DNA of 64,000 bases. It comes from Cunninghamella blakesleeana (lineage: Eukaryota; Mucoromycota; Mucoromycetes; Mucorales; Cunninghamellaceae). Shown here piece after piece: positions 12,152 to 26,060 of the stretch. Numbering within the stretch: position 1 is the first letter of the stretch; every line of letters begins with the position of its first letter. The stretch covers positions 2,895,501 through 2,959,500 of the forward strand of contig JAFCIZ010000001.1 of the NCBI GenBank assembly GCA_017871115.1, given 5' to 3'. Position numbers and translations under genes: made by a program. The notes below the pieces were generated by a model. The model was not told the DNA's origin, made no database searches, and saw nothing but the letters and a program-made list of their open reading frames with translations.

Positions 12152-14427
12152 ATGACGACTTCAACAACAGATCAATATAAACTTGTCATCGCTTATGATT
12201 TTGGAACGACTTTTAGTGGCGCCTCTTACGCTTTTACTAATGTAGCACCAGAAGTATTTGATGTTCAAAAATGGTAAACTCGAACAACTTATAATATCAA
12301 ATATATCAAATAGATACAGTCTATATTATTATTATTATTATTATTATTATTTATCAAATAAGAAGAATCGATCAACTTATTATTTTTATTTATTTAAATA
12401 TTTAAATATATTTTATAGGCCACACTCCCGAGGCAATTACTATCCCAAGACACCCACCTTATCACTGTATAAAAGAGCAGAACCTAGTCAATTAGTTGAA
12501 TGGGGACACGCAGCAAGAAAAGCTATGGTTAAACCTCAATCAGATAAATCAAATATATTGCTTTCAAACTTCAAATTAAATTTGGATACAAAATTAAATA
12601 GACCACCTCTTGAAAATGGATTGTAAGTATTGTTATTTTTCAAATCTATTATAAATTATTGATAATTACTATAAATGGATTCCCCATTTTTTTTAATAAG
12701 TATAAAGATATAAAATTATAACTATGAATTATGGATTATACCATTATTTAAGTATGTCATATATCTAATTAAATTTTATTTTATATATTTAATTATTTCA
12801 TTTATTAAAAAAGAACAGTAGTAGATGCGGTATCAGATTATCTAAGAGAGCTTCATAAACATGTATTTGAAGACGTTCGTAAAGGATTTGCCAAGAATTA
12901 TGATCCCGATACTTTTAAATACTGTCTAAGTATTCCTGCTCACTGGGTATGTAATCCTACTTTTAATTCATCTCTATTATTGCTATTATCAAAATAATAA
13001 TAATAATAATCAATATATACATTTTATTTATTTTTTTAACGGTGACACTAATTTATCTTTGTTTTATCTTTTCTTTTTTTATTTACAATTAGAGTGATCA
13101 AGCCAAGCATTATATGCGCCAAGCAGCCATCAACGCCGGTTTAGTCAAACCAAGCGATCCACCTGATCGACTTTTATTAATTTCTGAACCTGAAGCTGCT
13201 GCCTTATATTGTGAAAAAATGTGTGATCAGGTAAACTTATTAACCAATGATCGGTTAATGATCTGTGATGCTGGTGGTGGTACTGTGGATTTAATTGTAT
13301 TTGAAGTGGAAGGTCCTTCAAAATTAAAAGAAATTACAAAAGGTATGGGTGAAAGTTGTGGTAGTATGTTTTTAGATGTGAACTTTATGGAATTGTTAAA
13401 TGAAAAATTGGGTGATCAAGCAAGTACGCTACCATTGGTTGCAAAACGGAATATGATGGATCAATTTATCGATAATATAAAACCTGAATTTGATGGTTTG
13501 GATGATCAATATATTAATTTACCTGCTTCTGTACAATTAGATCAGATTAATGATTTAGATTCGGATGGTGTGGATGAAGGGACTTTAATCTTTCGTGCAA
13601 ATGAACTTAGAGAAAGAGTATTTGACCCTGTAATTGATAAAGTGGTAAGAATGTTTTTTAATAAAAAATATTATCCGTATATATAAAAATTTTATCTAAT
13701 TATTATTATTGTTGCCGTATTTTTCATTTTATTTTATTTTACGTTGTAGATATCATTAATAGAAATGCAATATAGTCAAATAGCAGATAAACGATTATCA
13801 TGTATATTTTTAGTAGGCGGATTTGGATCTTCACACTATCTATACCAACGTGTACAACAAGTGTTTGAAAGCCGTGTTCAACAAATCTTATGCCCACCCC
13901 GTGCAGCCTTAGCAATTGTACGTGGTGCCGTTTATTTTGGATTAAATCCACGCTTAATTACATCTCGTGTCTCAAGAAGAACATATGGTATAAATGCTGG
14001 CTTACCGTTTGAACCTGATAAAGACCCTCCCTCTACACGCGTAATTCGACCTGATGGTAGTGTTCGATGCCCAACTCGGTTTTTAGTTTTTGTTAAAAAA
14101 AATGACCAATTACCTATAGACCATTGCCTTTGTGAAGAAATGTATATTTATTATGGTACCTTACAAGTGACTGATATTATGTTATACGCCACTGAAAACG
14201 ATGAAGTGCCAAGATATTATAATGAACCTGGTGTTCATCAAGTCGCTGCTATATCTGTACCTATTCCAAACTTACCTAATGTCACTCATGGCGAAAGAAT
14301 TTCCTATACGGTTAGAATGTATTTTGGTATGACGGAAATAAGAGTGGAAGCTGATTTTGGTACAGGAGAATTATATCAAGTTCATTGTAATTTTGATGCA
14401 ATTGATAATGAGGCTGTTATTAATTAG
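12152..14427 (+). CDS. HSPA12-like Hsp70-family ATPase
   Basis: Five exons (12152-12273, 12419-12622, 12814-12946, 13093-13644, 13750-14427) give about 562 residues. It has the actin/Hsp70 nucleotide-binding elements: AYDFGTTFSG near residue 15 (phosphate 1), CDAGGGTVDL near residue 211 (phosphate 2), ISEPEAAALY between them, and LVGGFGSS near residue 359 (adenosine motif). It lacks the C-terminal substrate-binding domain of ordinary Hsp70s and instead resembles the atypical HSPA12 subfamily, which is often expanded in Mucoromycota. The ATPase is probably functional because the glycine-rich loops are intact. The partner or client is unknown. One acceptor (AAG at 12811-12813) is inferred from phase rather than from a strong consensus. 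Confidence 0.88.
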
Positions 14428-14927
14428 TTTTTTTTTTCTTATTATTTTTGTAACTGAAAATAAAGATATCCTATCAATGTATAATATATAACATAGATTT
14501 TTATTTTTTATTTTTTATTAAAAAAACATTTATATACGTTTTGTTTATTTCTAGCATATTGTTTATATCTACAGTTCATAATCAATTTAAAATATTAATA
14601 TAAAAATAACCTGAAAAACTCATGAAATTTTTAAAAAAATTCAAAATTGTATAAGTTTATAACTCTATAAGAAATTAAGAGAAATAAAAACAATTTCAAG
14701 ACTATCAACTCTTTTTATTTTAATAAAATTTATCTTTTAAAAGAATTGAGGCTAAAAGTGAATGAAAAAAAGAGAAAGAAGGTTCATTTTATTCTTGTAA
14801 AAATAATTAATTATAGGTTTGATTTTTATATAATAGTTATAAGAAATTAAGTATTAATTTAATAAATATTCGAAATTAATTAAGATAGCAATAAATGATA
14901 TATATAAGTTATTTTTTTTTTTAATTT
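14428..14927. other. convergent 3' intergenic region
   Basis: AT-rich 500 bp between the converging HSPA12-like and ArAE-like genes. It contains AATAAA-like signals on both strands and no recognisable gene. Confidence 0.5.
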
Positions 14928-17900
14928 CTACTTATGATTTTCTCTCCAGGCAAAAGGATCATCAACACCAACCATTGACTTTACAGTAGATTGTAGTCTG
15001 TGAACTTCTGATACAAAGGAAATGCTGGCCAAGACATAGGTGCCGTAAGCACAATAATTATTAATATTTTCTAATGTTAAGTCCCTCTGATTAATACGTA
15101 ATTTTTTTTCCAATGTAAGTAAAAATTTATTCCTAGCTTCAGCTGGATCAAGTAAAAAAGGAGGAAAAGGCGTTTTTGCTGAAAATGCTGTCGATGAGAA
15201 TTTTAGTGATATAATGATGGATGCCAGCTAGCATTAAAAATAAAAATAAAAAAGCAAAAAAAGTCAATTAATCGATATAGATTTAGATAAATATAAATAA
15301 GATGGCCGTATTTAACTTACATAATCTTTTCTATCATTGATCAAAAGAGTAGATAAAGTATTTCTCCATTGAACATCAATCATTACTGTTGCATAAGTCT
15401 TTTGTATAATTTTAACGATAATAGATAATAGTAATAAATAATAACAATAGAATTTTTAATGGTAATTTAGATATGTATTTTCATTTTTCATTTCCATTAA
15501 ATTTTTTTTAATTTTTAATTTTTACCATAGATTGCACTAAATCAGTCATGTTTTCCACTTTTTGTAATAAAACAGTATATTCTTCTGAAGGGAATCTTCC
15601 TCTAAGTGGTGGTTCAAATTTTGAATGGGCAAGTAAAGTACGAGAATCAGCAATATGCCTTTGAACGTCCAAAAATAATTTTCTAAATGCTTTTTTTTGA
15701 TTTTTTGTATGGTGTTCAGTAGTGTTAATTATATAATCCGATGATAAAATAGAATATAATTTGCTGATTTTTGTAATAATAGTAGCTAACTGTTTCCTTA
15801 GTTCCACTCTTCCAGTTACCTGAGTCGGAATCATATTTAAAATAGTAGCAGCAAATAAACCTATAGATACAAGTAAAACTCTCTACAATATAATTTATTT
15901 AAATTAATTAAATTGCACAATTGGCTATATTTATTTTTCTATAACATATCATATATATGTACACATATGTATATGTAAAATTACCTTTCCTGCAACCACA
16001 TACACTTTATCATAGTTAGCATTAGGGTTATTAGTATTATCTTGAACATAGGAATATTCATAAATAACAACCTACATATATATATATATTATTCAGTAAA
16101 ATAATAATAATAAAATCAATTGTAATAATAATGTGTATACATATATATCTAAATATTTATAAATATAAATTACCAGCATCATTGTAACAATAGTTAATAA
16201 AGATATTGGTTTCATGTAAGGAGCACCGAAGAAGAGCTTATACTTAAAGTAGACAACTATTGAAAAAGTTAAAACTGCAATACCATATGGATTGCCTCTT
16301 GTAATTTCCCAAACAATAATCCCAATTATTCCACCAAAGACAGTACCTGCAAGTCGAAGGAGCATACTAAGTAAATAAATAATGTATAATAAAAATAGTA
16401 ATGTGAATTAATATATAATTGATGAATATAAATAAATAAATTTGTGAATGATCAATATATTTTCATTTTCAGAGTGTTATTACGATGCGTAAGATAATCC
16501 AGCCATTGGAAACCTGTAAAGAAAAGAAAAGAAGAAAAGAAAAGAAAACATAATTTATATATAATCATTATTTTATTGAAACATTAGATTAGCAATGGTC
16601 ATCACTTTTTTGAAAATAATAACAATAATAATAATAATAAATACTTACAGCCATAAAACCAAACTAATTTGCGCCCATTGGCCTTTCCAATCAAGAAACC
16701 ATGCAGCGTTTTCTCTTTGAAAAGCGGGAATAGCAAGCAATACAACAGCAACTATAATAAATAAGACACATACATACATATATATAGGTGTGCGTATATA
16801 GTTAAATTAAATATTTTGATACATTAATATAATTGTATATTTGTATTTATATTTACATGTATTTGTTTACCTCCAGTTTTAAAAGCAAAAAAAGTATTGA
16901 TGTCAGTGCACCATTTTTTAAATTCATGCAAATAATAAAAGAATTGTTCTATTCTAGTATTTGGAGGGTAAACATCAGGATCCATTGGAAATTGTTTATG
17001 TTTATTATCTGTAGTATGTTTTTTTTCCACCTGGCTGTTATTTTTGGCAATATTGTAATCATTTACTTCTTTTGTAGATGTACGCACTAAGCCATTACTA
17101 GAAAAATCGTGTTGTCCGTCACCAATATCATCTGTACCTTCAGTATCTACTTTAGAAGCGCGGAACCATTTCTTAAGTGACATTTTTGGTAACCAAATCC
17201 GTTTGGAGGTACGTTTGTGTTCTAAATCTGTAAATTTGTTGACTAACTTGATGATAACTTTTGCATATTGTTTTAAATTTAAATGGTAACAAAATAAAAT
17301 ATATAAAAGGAAATAACGGTACTGATTATCATTTCCATCATGCATTACTTCTAAAAATATTTTGAATCCATGTAGAGAGATAGTATCCATTTCTGCTAAT
17401 AATTTTTCTAACTGTAAAAGATCATTTCCAATACTCCGTTCTTCATCTTCAAGTATTGAATCTTTTCCGAGATGGTGGCGATTGAAGATATCAAATCTTG
17501 GTAAAAACCAGATAGTACCTACGATAGAACGAGGTCGACATCCAAACCTTGATGCCCGCTTACACACATTTTTTAAAAGGTTTTGACATAATACTCCAAC
17601 TTCCCCATATCTCTGTTTAACTTTATTCAATGAATCATTAAATGCATCTATTTCTTTTTCTGTTATTGGGTAAGTACTAATATAGGAATAATCACCCGTA
17701 TTTGTTCCTTCGTGCAGAGCGGCCGTAAGATCTTGCTTTTTAATAAATGATAAACCGATACCATGTAAAGGAGCTCGTAATTCTTTTACAATTCTATAGA
17801 TTAATCATATATAAAAGGAAAAGAAAAATAATTAGTATATACCTACAATTATACATGAAGCATTTCAATATTTAATTATTATAATAATAATAGTGTATAC

Positions 17901-19337
17901 CTAGTAATTTTTGAACAATCTTTTCCAGAGAGATAACTGTATTGAATTTCACGCTGAGCATTTCTTTTAGAATCAATTAATAAAAGTAAACTCCCATTCA
18001 TACGAGCACGTAATTCAGGTAAAGATGATTTTAAAGATGGTGATAGCGAGTTTAAAAATGCGTCCGAGAATTCCTTAAAAAAATTGTTATATTCATCAAG
18101 CGTACTACATAACATGTTGATATAGGATGTCATTGAATCCTCGGGCCAAACTAAAACGTTTACTGCTAAGGATATTGCTGTACCAAAACTGACAGGAATG
18201 AATATTGCATACTGTCACGCAAACAACAATAATAATAATAATAATATAATAAAAACGAAACAAATAAATATATAATGAAAATCTTATACTTGTATATAGA
18301 TTTTAAATTTTTTTATTTTATATGTATAGATTACAAGTATTGCTGGTTGAAATCCAGGTGTTGAACTAGCTGTAGTTAAAGATATCTATATTGATTGAAA
18401 AAATACACATAGTTAATTAATAAAATAGTGGTGATGACGAAAATATTATTTTCTCTTCCATTTTACTATAATAATAATACTATGCTTTATTACTTACAGT
18501 TAACATCACGCAGCCAAAGACGCATCCAAAATTGGCTATAAAGGGCACAAGCACAGATTAGAAAATTTATATGATATCTTATTAATCTAAAATAATAAAA
18601 AAACAAATGGTCGATATCTGTAGTTAGCTTACCTTTAGGAAAATACATCCGAATATAATTGACAACAAAAATACCCAAAAATAAAAATACAGCTAAAACA
18701 ACACTTGAATTGACTTGGACTGGTATAGGATCTAAGGGATTTCTAGCCAAATTCGCAAGATACATAGCCTAAATAGGAAATATAAAAATGCATAGAACAA
18801 AAATAAAAAAACAATAAAAGCTGTCAGGTTTAATTTCTTATATATTATATATTAATATATAAGAGTATTTTATTCATGAATAAACTTACTAAGGCACTAA
18901 CAGCTGCACCTAACAATACACCAATCGTTCCATATACCATAGTCTAATAAATAAAATACATATACATATGTTCAAAAAGAAGGAAAAAATATGACATTAT
19001 TATTATTTAGTCAAAGAGCATTTATATTTTTTTTTCTTATTCCAATGAATAGATTCATTTCATATACTTCAATTTCAGCACCGATAGGTCTAGCCGGAAA
19101 ATAAAATACAGTAGTAAGAATAACAAGGAAAGAAGCATTACCAAGTAAAGATCTTGAACCATTTACCAAATTTAATATAGCACCAATTAATAGCGCAAGA
19201 GAAGATTTTATAGCTTTCCTTAGATGTGACACTGGAGGAAGATGTATTTTTTTTTTTTTTTTATCATTTTGTTGGTTTAAATCTTCCTCTTTTTTATTTT
19301 CGGTATCATTTTTTACTGATTCTGTTGGGTTTGCCAT
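14928..19337 (-). CDS. ArAE/FUSC-like membrane transporter (aromatic acid exporter-like)
   Basis: A multi-exon gene of roughly 990 residues by my estimate. A charged N-terminus (Lys/Asp/Glu) leads into LRKAIKSSLALLIGAI and a first block of about six membrane segments. A long cytosolic region follows (about 18130-16900, containing NVLVWPEDS, RSIVGTIWFLPRF and a charged linker). Then comes a second membrane block (AVVLLAIPAFQRENAAWF, FPMAGLSYASMLLRLAGTVFGGIIG) and a C-terminal helical domain. This two-block layout, with a GT-x-FG-x-x-G motif in the second block, matches the fungal ArAE_2/DUF2421 proteins, related to fusaric-acid resistance exporters. Substrate is unknown; export of aromatic or weak acids is inference. 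I chose MANPTES (19337) as start, although an in-frame ATG lies 24 bases upstream. Exon boundaries were checked at most junctions and keep phase. Confidence 0.8.
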
Positions 19338-20795
19338 TAAAAAAAAAAAGGTAAACCACAAAAAAAAAAGAATAGAAAAGGAAAAAAAGAAAAAAAATTC
19401 TGGAGATCAACCGAAAAAAAAAAAAACGGAGATTAAATTGTACCGTTTTTTTTTTGCAGTTTTTTAAATTTAATGCATATCTCTGTGTCTTTGCTATATT
19501 TATAACACTTTGTGGGGACTTTGGTATTCTATGGTTTTTTTTTTTAAAAAAAAAAAGAACATAAAAGATATTTTTTTAACATAAAAACTCTTACCGATCT
19601 AGACCATTAGCAATTAAATAAAGTTCTATAATATGGGGGAAAAAAATCAGAGTTCATAGTATTTAATAAAAAAAATTCCTCAAGAATTTTGTAGATCAAA
19701 GTTACAAAAAATTATCGCTCAGGTATATCGAAGAAGCTAATATTCATCTCCTTATTAATTACTTCATAGTAATTTATCGTGCTAAATCATCGAAAAAAAT
19801 GATGGAAACACTACCAGTTTTTTAGAGTAATTTGCCCAGCAAAGTCTTCTGGCTTAAATCTGATCAATAGTATTTGGAGAGATGTGAAAGTTATTATATA
19901 AAAAAAAGCATAAATTAAATATGATTGCCATTGGATATATAAAGACTATTTAAAATTTTTGGATTTTGTAAGTTTTGAGTAAACTAGCAGATTAATAGAA
20001 ATTATAACAGGTAGCATTGTAGAATTAAAAAAAAAAAAAGAATTGAATTAAATTTACAAAGTATTGATTTATTATGTTTTTTCAATATTAAATATATATT
20101 TTTAATTTATTATATATGTGTGATTCATTTAATTATTTATTTTAATTATAACAATAAAAAAACACATCAGAGAAAGAGAAGATGAATAAATATATATGTG
20201 CAAATTAGATTATTATCCTTAATATACTCGTGCAAATACGTGATAATAAAAATAATATTCATTATAAAAAAATAACTTTCACAATTGAAAATATAGTGAT
20301 TTGAAAAAAAAAATTAAATGATATCAGCTCATTTTTTTAACTTACCTAATTTCTTTTATATTATTATTTATCTTTTAGTAATTATATTTTTTATTAAAGA
20401 TACTAGTTAAATGTAGAAAGACTACGAAAAAACTACATATATGGTGTATGTATTTCCATTTATGGGCATTAAAAAACTTGATGGTGTGCTAATAAAACTA
20501 AAAAATAAAAAGCAAGCCCAGCTATAGAATCGTTATATTTTCCAAATTATATAGATAGCATTATATAATAACTTTCAACATTTAAAACTGATACATATAT
20601 ATAAATATATATCTCTATACCATTATTCTAATAAATTGCTGATAACAGAATCGTGTATTTTATTTTTATTTTTATTAACATATTAATTTAATAAGTAGTA
20701 CAAAAACGATAAAAAACTCTTTTATTTTTAATTTTTTTTATTTTTCAATAATATAATAATATTTACACGTTATTTATTAGACTTTATTCATACCA
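19338..20795. other. 1.46 kb gene-free region
   Basis: Lies between the start of the ArAE-like gene and the stop of the ligase gene. It begins with dense A/T tracts (likely promoter). The middle (about 19620-19990) is less simple in composition but has stops in all frames. I see no gene, RNA or element boundary. Confidence 0.5.
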
Positions 20796-23061
20796 CTACA
20801 ATCTTGCTCTAGAAGATTCTTGTTCTTGTTCTTTCTTAATCCATTCTCTGACTTCTTTTCTTAATATTTTACCAGCAGGACTCTTGGGAATTTGATCTAT
20901 AAATCTGACACCACCTCTAAGTCTCTTATGATTGGCAACTTTACTAGCAACAAATTCAATGATTTCCTTTTCTGTAGCTTCATTAGCAGGGACTCCAGGT
21001 TGAAGGGTAACATAAGCACGAGGGTATTCAGTTGCTTCTTTTGAGTCATAAACACCAACGACACAACAATCAGCAATTTTTTTGTTACCTAATAAAAGAG
21101 CTTCAAGTTCTATAGTTTTGAAGAATAAAATAATATAAAATTTAATCAGTATAAGTTTAAACATATATAAATATATTGTGTATATAATGTAATAAATGAA
21201 TAGTTATGAACTTTTTTCCAATTTGTTTTTAATTCTTACCAGCAGGTGCTACTTGTAAACTGATGTTTTAAAGAAAAATAAAAATAAAAAGTAGAGAAAA
21301 AAGTTAGTACTATTGTATATACATTATTTTTTTCAGCCAGTATTACTATATATTTACCCTTTATATTTAATCAATTCCTTGATGCGGTCAACAATATAGA
21401 ATTGTTTATTTTTAGAGTTAAAGACAGCAACATCGCCAGTACGTAACCATCCGTCAGAAGTAAATGTGCTGGCATTGGATTCTGGATTATTTAAATAACC
21501 TTTTACTATTAAACCACCACGAACAAGTAATTCGCCAGCCTTATCGTCGCCCAATTCTATAAATAAAAAAATATATAAATGACCCAATTAGTATCATATC
21601 AAATGAACAATTTCCTATTACTATTTTTAATTATGTATATAATATAAGGTATTATTATTATAATTACCATTATTATTTTCATCAACAATTTTAGCTTCAC
21701 AATTGGGTAACAAGATGCCGATAGATCCTGGATCATTGGCAGTAGAGTGTTGAATAATAAAACCACTGGTAGTTTCAGTCATACCCCAACCTTGACGAAC
21801 AGAGGAGGGAATACGTTCAACCAAAGCATCAATATGCTCTTTACCAAGAGGAGCAGCACCTAATTTATAATATATATATATATATATATATCAATACGTG
21901 GTTCACTTTTTTTTCCCATAAAAATACCAATATTTCTCTTTACCGCGAAATCTCGATCTCTATTTTTTTTTTTTTTTTTTTTTTTTACAGTTGTAATATA
22001 TCTATTTTTACCTGAACCAAACATTCGAACCGAAGATAAATCATAGTTTTTAACGATAGGATGTTTAGCCAAAAGAACCGCAATAGGAGGAACAATATTA
22101 GCAATAGTTACTCTATGTTTTTGAATCAATTCACAAAAGAGAGCTAAATCAAATCTGCTCATAACAACGAGTTTAAAAGCACGATAAAAACAACCAAACA
22201 ACATAGTTAAGCCATAAATATGATATAAAGGAAGGAAGGCAATATAAACATCACCTTCTTTAGTAATATCAGGATCAAAGTTATCATAAACTAATGTTTG
22301 AGTAACAAAGTTATTATGAGTAAGTAAAGTTCCCTTTGGTTTCCCAGTTGTGCCACTACTATAACAAATAAAAGCAGTATCATTTTTAGCGTCAAAATCG
22401 TTGGAAGGACCAGTAATACGTTGGCCAGGGCGAATAAGGCTATAAAATGGTTTACATCCATCAATTTCTTTATCGCCAAAGAGGAAAATGCGTTCACGTG
22501 GAATACCAGTTTGTTGGCATACTTTTAAAAGAACAGGTAGTAATTCAGGGACGGTAACTAAAGCGTTGGCACCAGAATCAGTAATTTGATGAAGAAATTC
22601 GCTCTCTGTATAACTTGGATTACTAATTTTATATCATATTGGGAAAAAATATTAAAAAATAATTAGAAAGAGGGAAAAGATTGAAAAAATTAGAAAAAAG
22701 TATTCGGTGTCTTAAAAAAATAAAACGAATCAATTTTTTTTTAAAATACTAACCCAGGAGTGATTACACAGTTTGTGAGTAAAAGAGAAAAATAAAGAAC
22801 AATATGATCATATTGATTAGGAGCAAATATAGCAACTGTATCATTTTTACCAAGGCCAACTTGATTTTTCCAACCAGCAGCTAATTGAGTAGATGTATCT
22901 AATACTTGACCATAAGTAAGGGTTCGATCGCTATGACCATCAGCAGCAACGATAACATCATTAATACCAGATTTATTTGTATATTTATTTTTTTGTGATA
23001 AAAATGAAAAAATATCAAGATCAGGGATTGGGACTTGAGGGAAAGTAGATTTATAAACCAT
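20796..23061 (-). CDS. 4-coumarate-CoA-ligase-like acyl-CoA synthetase, probable peroxisomal
   Basis: Six exons (22754-23061, 22012-22622, 21668-21859, 21358-21556, 21240-21259, 20796-21109) join in phase to about 547 residues, normal for the family. Adenylation-enzyme motifs are present: YSSGTTGKPKG (P-loop-like A3, about residue 190), GWGMTETTSG (A5, about 327), GWLRTGDVA (A7), DRIKELIKYKG (A8, about 431), and PKSPAGKILRKEV with the catalytic Lys near the end. It activates a carboxylic acid with ATP and loads it on CoA. The protein ends in ...SSRARL; the final ARL fits the type 1 peroxisomal signal, so a role in peroxisomal acid activation is inferred. The fifth exon is only 20 bases. Substrate could be a medium-chain fatty acid or an aromatic acid. 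Confidence 0.9.
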
Positions 23062-24229
23062 TGTTTTACTCTATTAAAAGCTATATAATTATATATAAAA
23101 AAAATAAAGAGGAAAGAGAAAATTAGAAAATTAAGGAACGAAAAAAAAATATGGGGTATTTAAGCTTCAAGATGTTTAAAATCCGACAAAGTGTGAGAAA
23201 TAGCTTACATAGTTTTTTTTTATTTTATGTTCATTTTTTTTTTTTAGTTTATATCAAAAACATCACACAAGATGGTTACGAATTAATACTGAGTTTTGTT
23301 ATTTTTTATTTTTTTTTTTCATTTTCTATTTAATTTACGTAAGATAAAAAGTTTTATGTGTATTTTGATAGATAATTTCGTTCATGATAGATTTAAAAAA
23401 AAAAATATTGGAATCAATTATTTAATAAATAAGTTGCTATCTATAATTTATGAGGTACTTATGTACTTGAATAAAAAGAAAAAAAAATTATGTAATCTTT
23501 GAAAGCAACAGTTGTAATAATAAAAACTATTTAGCTACAGTATATTTCTAATAATTTCTTTTAGAATTCCATTTATAGAAAACGTGGGGTTATTTAAATA
23601 ACAGGTATTACATTATAATTAAATATATTTATATGTTTTTCCATGTCATATAAATATAAATATAAATATAAATATATGCATAAAATTGTATTTAGAAGTT
23701 ATAAGAGTTAAAATTATAAAAATATAATGTACCTGACGAATGATAAAAAAAATAAAAACTATTGTACATCAAGCATTTTTTAAACCCTTAGTCTCACGGG
23801 TATTTTTTTATCCTTGAGGTTAAAATATTTTAACCAATAAATATAAGGTTTTAAATTAAATATAGTAAAAATCGAGATTTGTTTCGTGCAATTACATTGG
23901 TATATCCAGTAAAATACGTGTAATTTCCAAGCGATTAAGAATGATAAAATATATATCAATTTTCATAAAGTGACTTTTTTTCAAACGTGCTTATCACCAT
24001 CGTTACCACTCTCTTCGAAAAAATGTATTAATAGCGTATTATCCTTATTATAAAAATATAAAACTTTTTATTTTATTTTATGTTTAGTATTTATCTATTT
24101 AATAATTTTACAACTATTTCCAATTTATATATAAATATATATATATAATATTCTATGTGTATTATATTTATAATAATAATAATATTTATAATAAATTTTT
24201 TTTAAAAAACATAATCCAAACTAACTAAA
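23062..24229. other. 1.17 kb gene-free region
   Basis: Upstream DNA of the ligase gene and downstream DNA of the SNO1-like gene, both on the minus strand. The small open frames at 23151-23502 are T-tract low complexity. It contains a perfect 18-bp palindrome at 23818-23835. No gene was recognised. Confidence 0.5.
23818..23835. repeat. perfect 18-bp palindrome
   Basis: GGTTAAAATATTTTAACC is fully self-complementary. A short ACCC...GGGT hairpin lies about 20-40 bp before it. The site is in intergenic DNA between two minus-strand genes and may be a terminator-like or protein-binding site, or chance in AT-rich DNA. Confidence 0.5.
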
Positions 24230-25041
24230 TTATTGTTTATGTTGAAGAGCAATATGGACAAAGTATTGATGAAGACGGTTATCATGAGTTAATTCGGGAT
24301 GGAAAGCTGTAGCTAATAAATGTCCTTGACGAACAGCAACAATAGTTTCAGCGTCGGTTGACCCCACTTTAGATTCAAGGCGAGATAAAATTTCCACCTT
24401 ATCGGATTTAATAGCACTGATCACAGGAGCACGGATAAATACAGCTCGGAATGGCTGATTTTCACCTAAAATAGTAGGGAAATGTAATTTTGTTTCAAAG
24501 GAATCCTTTTGAGTACCAAATTGATTACGGTTGACACAGATAGCTAATCCACCTAAAAGTTGTTGTCCACCTTTCTTAGCCCCAGTAGCTTCATCTGCTA
24601 ACATAATCATACCTGCACAAGTACCCCAGGTTGGTTTTTCCCTTACGAATGATTTCAATGGTTCCAACATTTGACATCGTTCCGCGATTAAGGCCATAGC
24701 AGTTGATTCCCCTCCAGGTATAATTAAACAATCTACACTATCAAGCTGTTCTTTAGTTCTTACGGGAATGATCTCTTTTACGGTTGGTATGGTTTGAAGC
24801 ATATGGATGTGTTCAAGAAAGGCACCTTGTAATGCTATAATAAATAAAGTTATATAATAAAGTTTGAAAAGTTTGTAATCAATTAATACAGTAATAATAA
24901 TAATAATTAATAATAATAATAGTAAATAACAATAATTTGTTTTACTGAAAAAAATATTTTTACATGTATTTATTAAATAAATTAAAATTATTTACCAAGA
25001 ACACCAACTTTAATTTTAGGAGTAATATCTTCCGATACCAT
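24230..25041 (-). CDS. SNO1: pyridoxal 5'-phosphate synthase glutaminase subunit (SNO1/PdxT)
   Basis: Two exons (24996-25041, 24230-24834) give about 216 residues, the usual size. It starts MVSEDITPKIKVGVLGALQGAF, the PdxT N-terminus. Class I glutaminase motifs follow: LIIPGGESTAM (oxyanion strand), WGTCAGM with nucleophile Cys near residue 86, and TAFHPELTHD with the His-Glu pair near residue 193, followed by LHQYFV. It releases ammonia from glutamine for the PdxS/SNZ partner, which makes pyridoxal phosphate. The partner gene is not in this window, unlike the adjacent SNO-SNZ pairs of yeast. Cytosolic. Confidence 0.95.
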
Positions 25042-26022
25042 TTTATTAATATGATTTAAAAGTTTAGATTTAATTGCAAAAAGAAAGAGAAAAAAGGACT
25101 GAAGAGAAAAATTTGAAGTAATGAGTCAAAAAAGAAGCGGAATTTAAACTGTATAAATTTAAAAATGGAAATTAATATTTTTACGCCTTTTTTTTTCCTC
25201 TTAAATTTTCTCGTTTATATATTTATATGTCAACGCAATATATAATATATTTATCCCATAATAATTACTATTAAATAATCAATAAAAATATGAATAAAAA
25301 ACTCAACAATTTTTTAAAATGTTATTGAATGCATCATTTTTTTTTATTGTAATGATCAACTTTTAAAAATAAAATAAAAAAAAATGAAATGAAAAGTTTA
25401 AAGAATAATCTAAATGTCAGAAATCAAAGTAAATTAATTACTTCAATAGATAATAGATAATATAATAAAATTAAGGGATATAAAAAATAAATAAATAGCC
25501 TCTTCATATCCGATTGTCTTGTATAAAACAAAACTGATGCCTGAGTTATGAATACTTGATCCTCATGTATTGATTAACTTGTGAATACAAAGTCTGCGTA
25601 AATATATATATATATATATATTGAATAAATATTTCAAACTGTTTTTAATGATGACAGCAGAAATAGTAAAAGTGATACTAAGTAGTTAACTATACACAAT
25701 AAATTGTATAGAAATGTATCTGTATTAAAAGTAAGAAAAAACAGATCAATTGAAGAAAAAATGGCATTATACTGAGTTTAAAATTATCTTTGATTTTACA
25801 TTTTTTAAAAAAACAAGTTAGAATTTAGGAACCTTCTCTTTTTTTCCTCGTTTTACCTAAAGTAAGTGACATCACAACCTTACAACACTTTTAATATGAT
25901 AGTTTGATATATGAAGCTGTGTGATAGATGGATAGAATGATGATGAAATACATAATTAGATGGATGGATGGATGGATGAGCCAGACGGATGGATTGTTAA
26001 AAAAAAAAAAAGAACTCGGTAG

Positions 26023-26060
<38 letters not shown>

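Noticed and set aside
16833..17586. Plus-strand frames within the ArAE-like gene
   Set aside because: They run opposite to the long, well-conserved exon at 16870-17790 and lack any recognisable protein.
19620..19990. Decayed transposable element in the gap before the ArAE gene
   Set aside because: Composition is a little less simple than its surroundings, but there are no terminal repeats, target duplications or recognisable transposase fragments.
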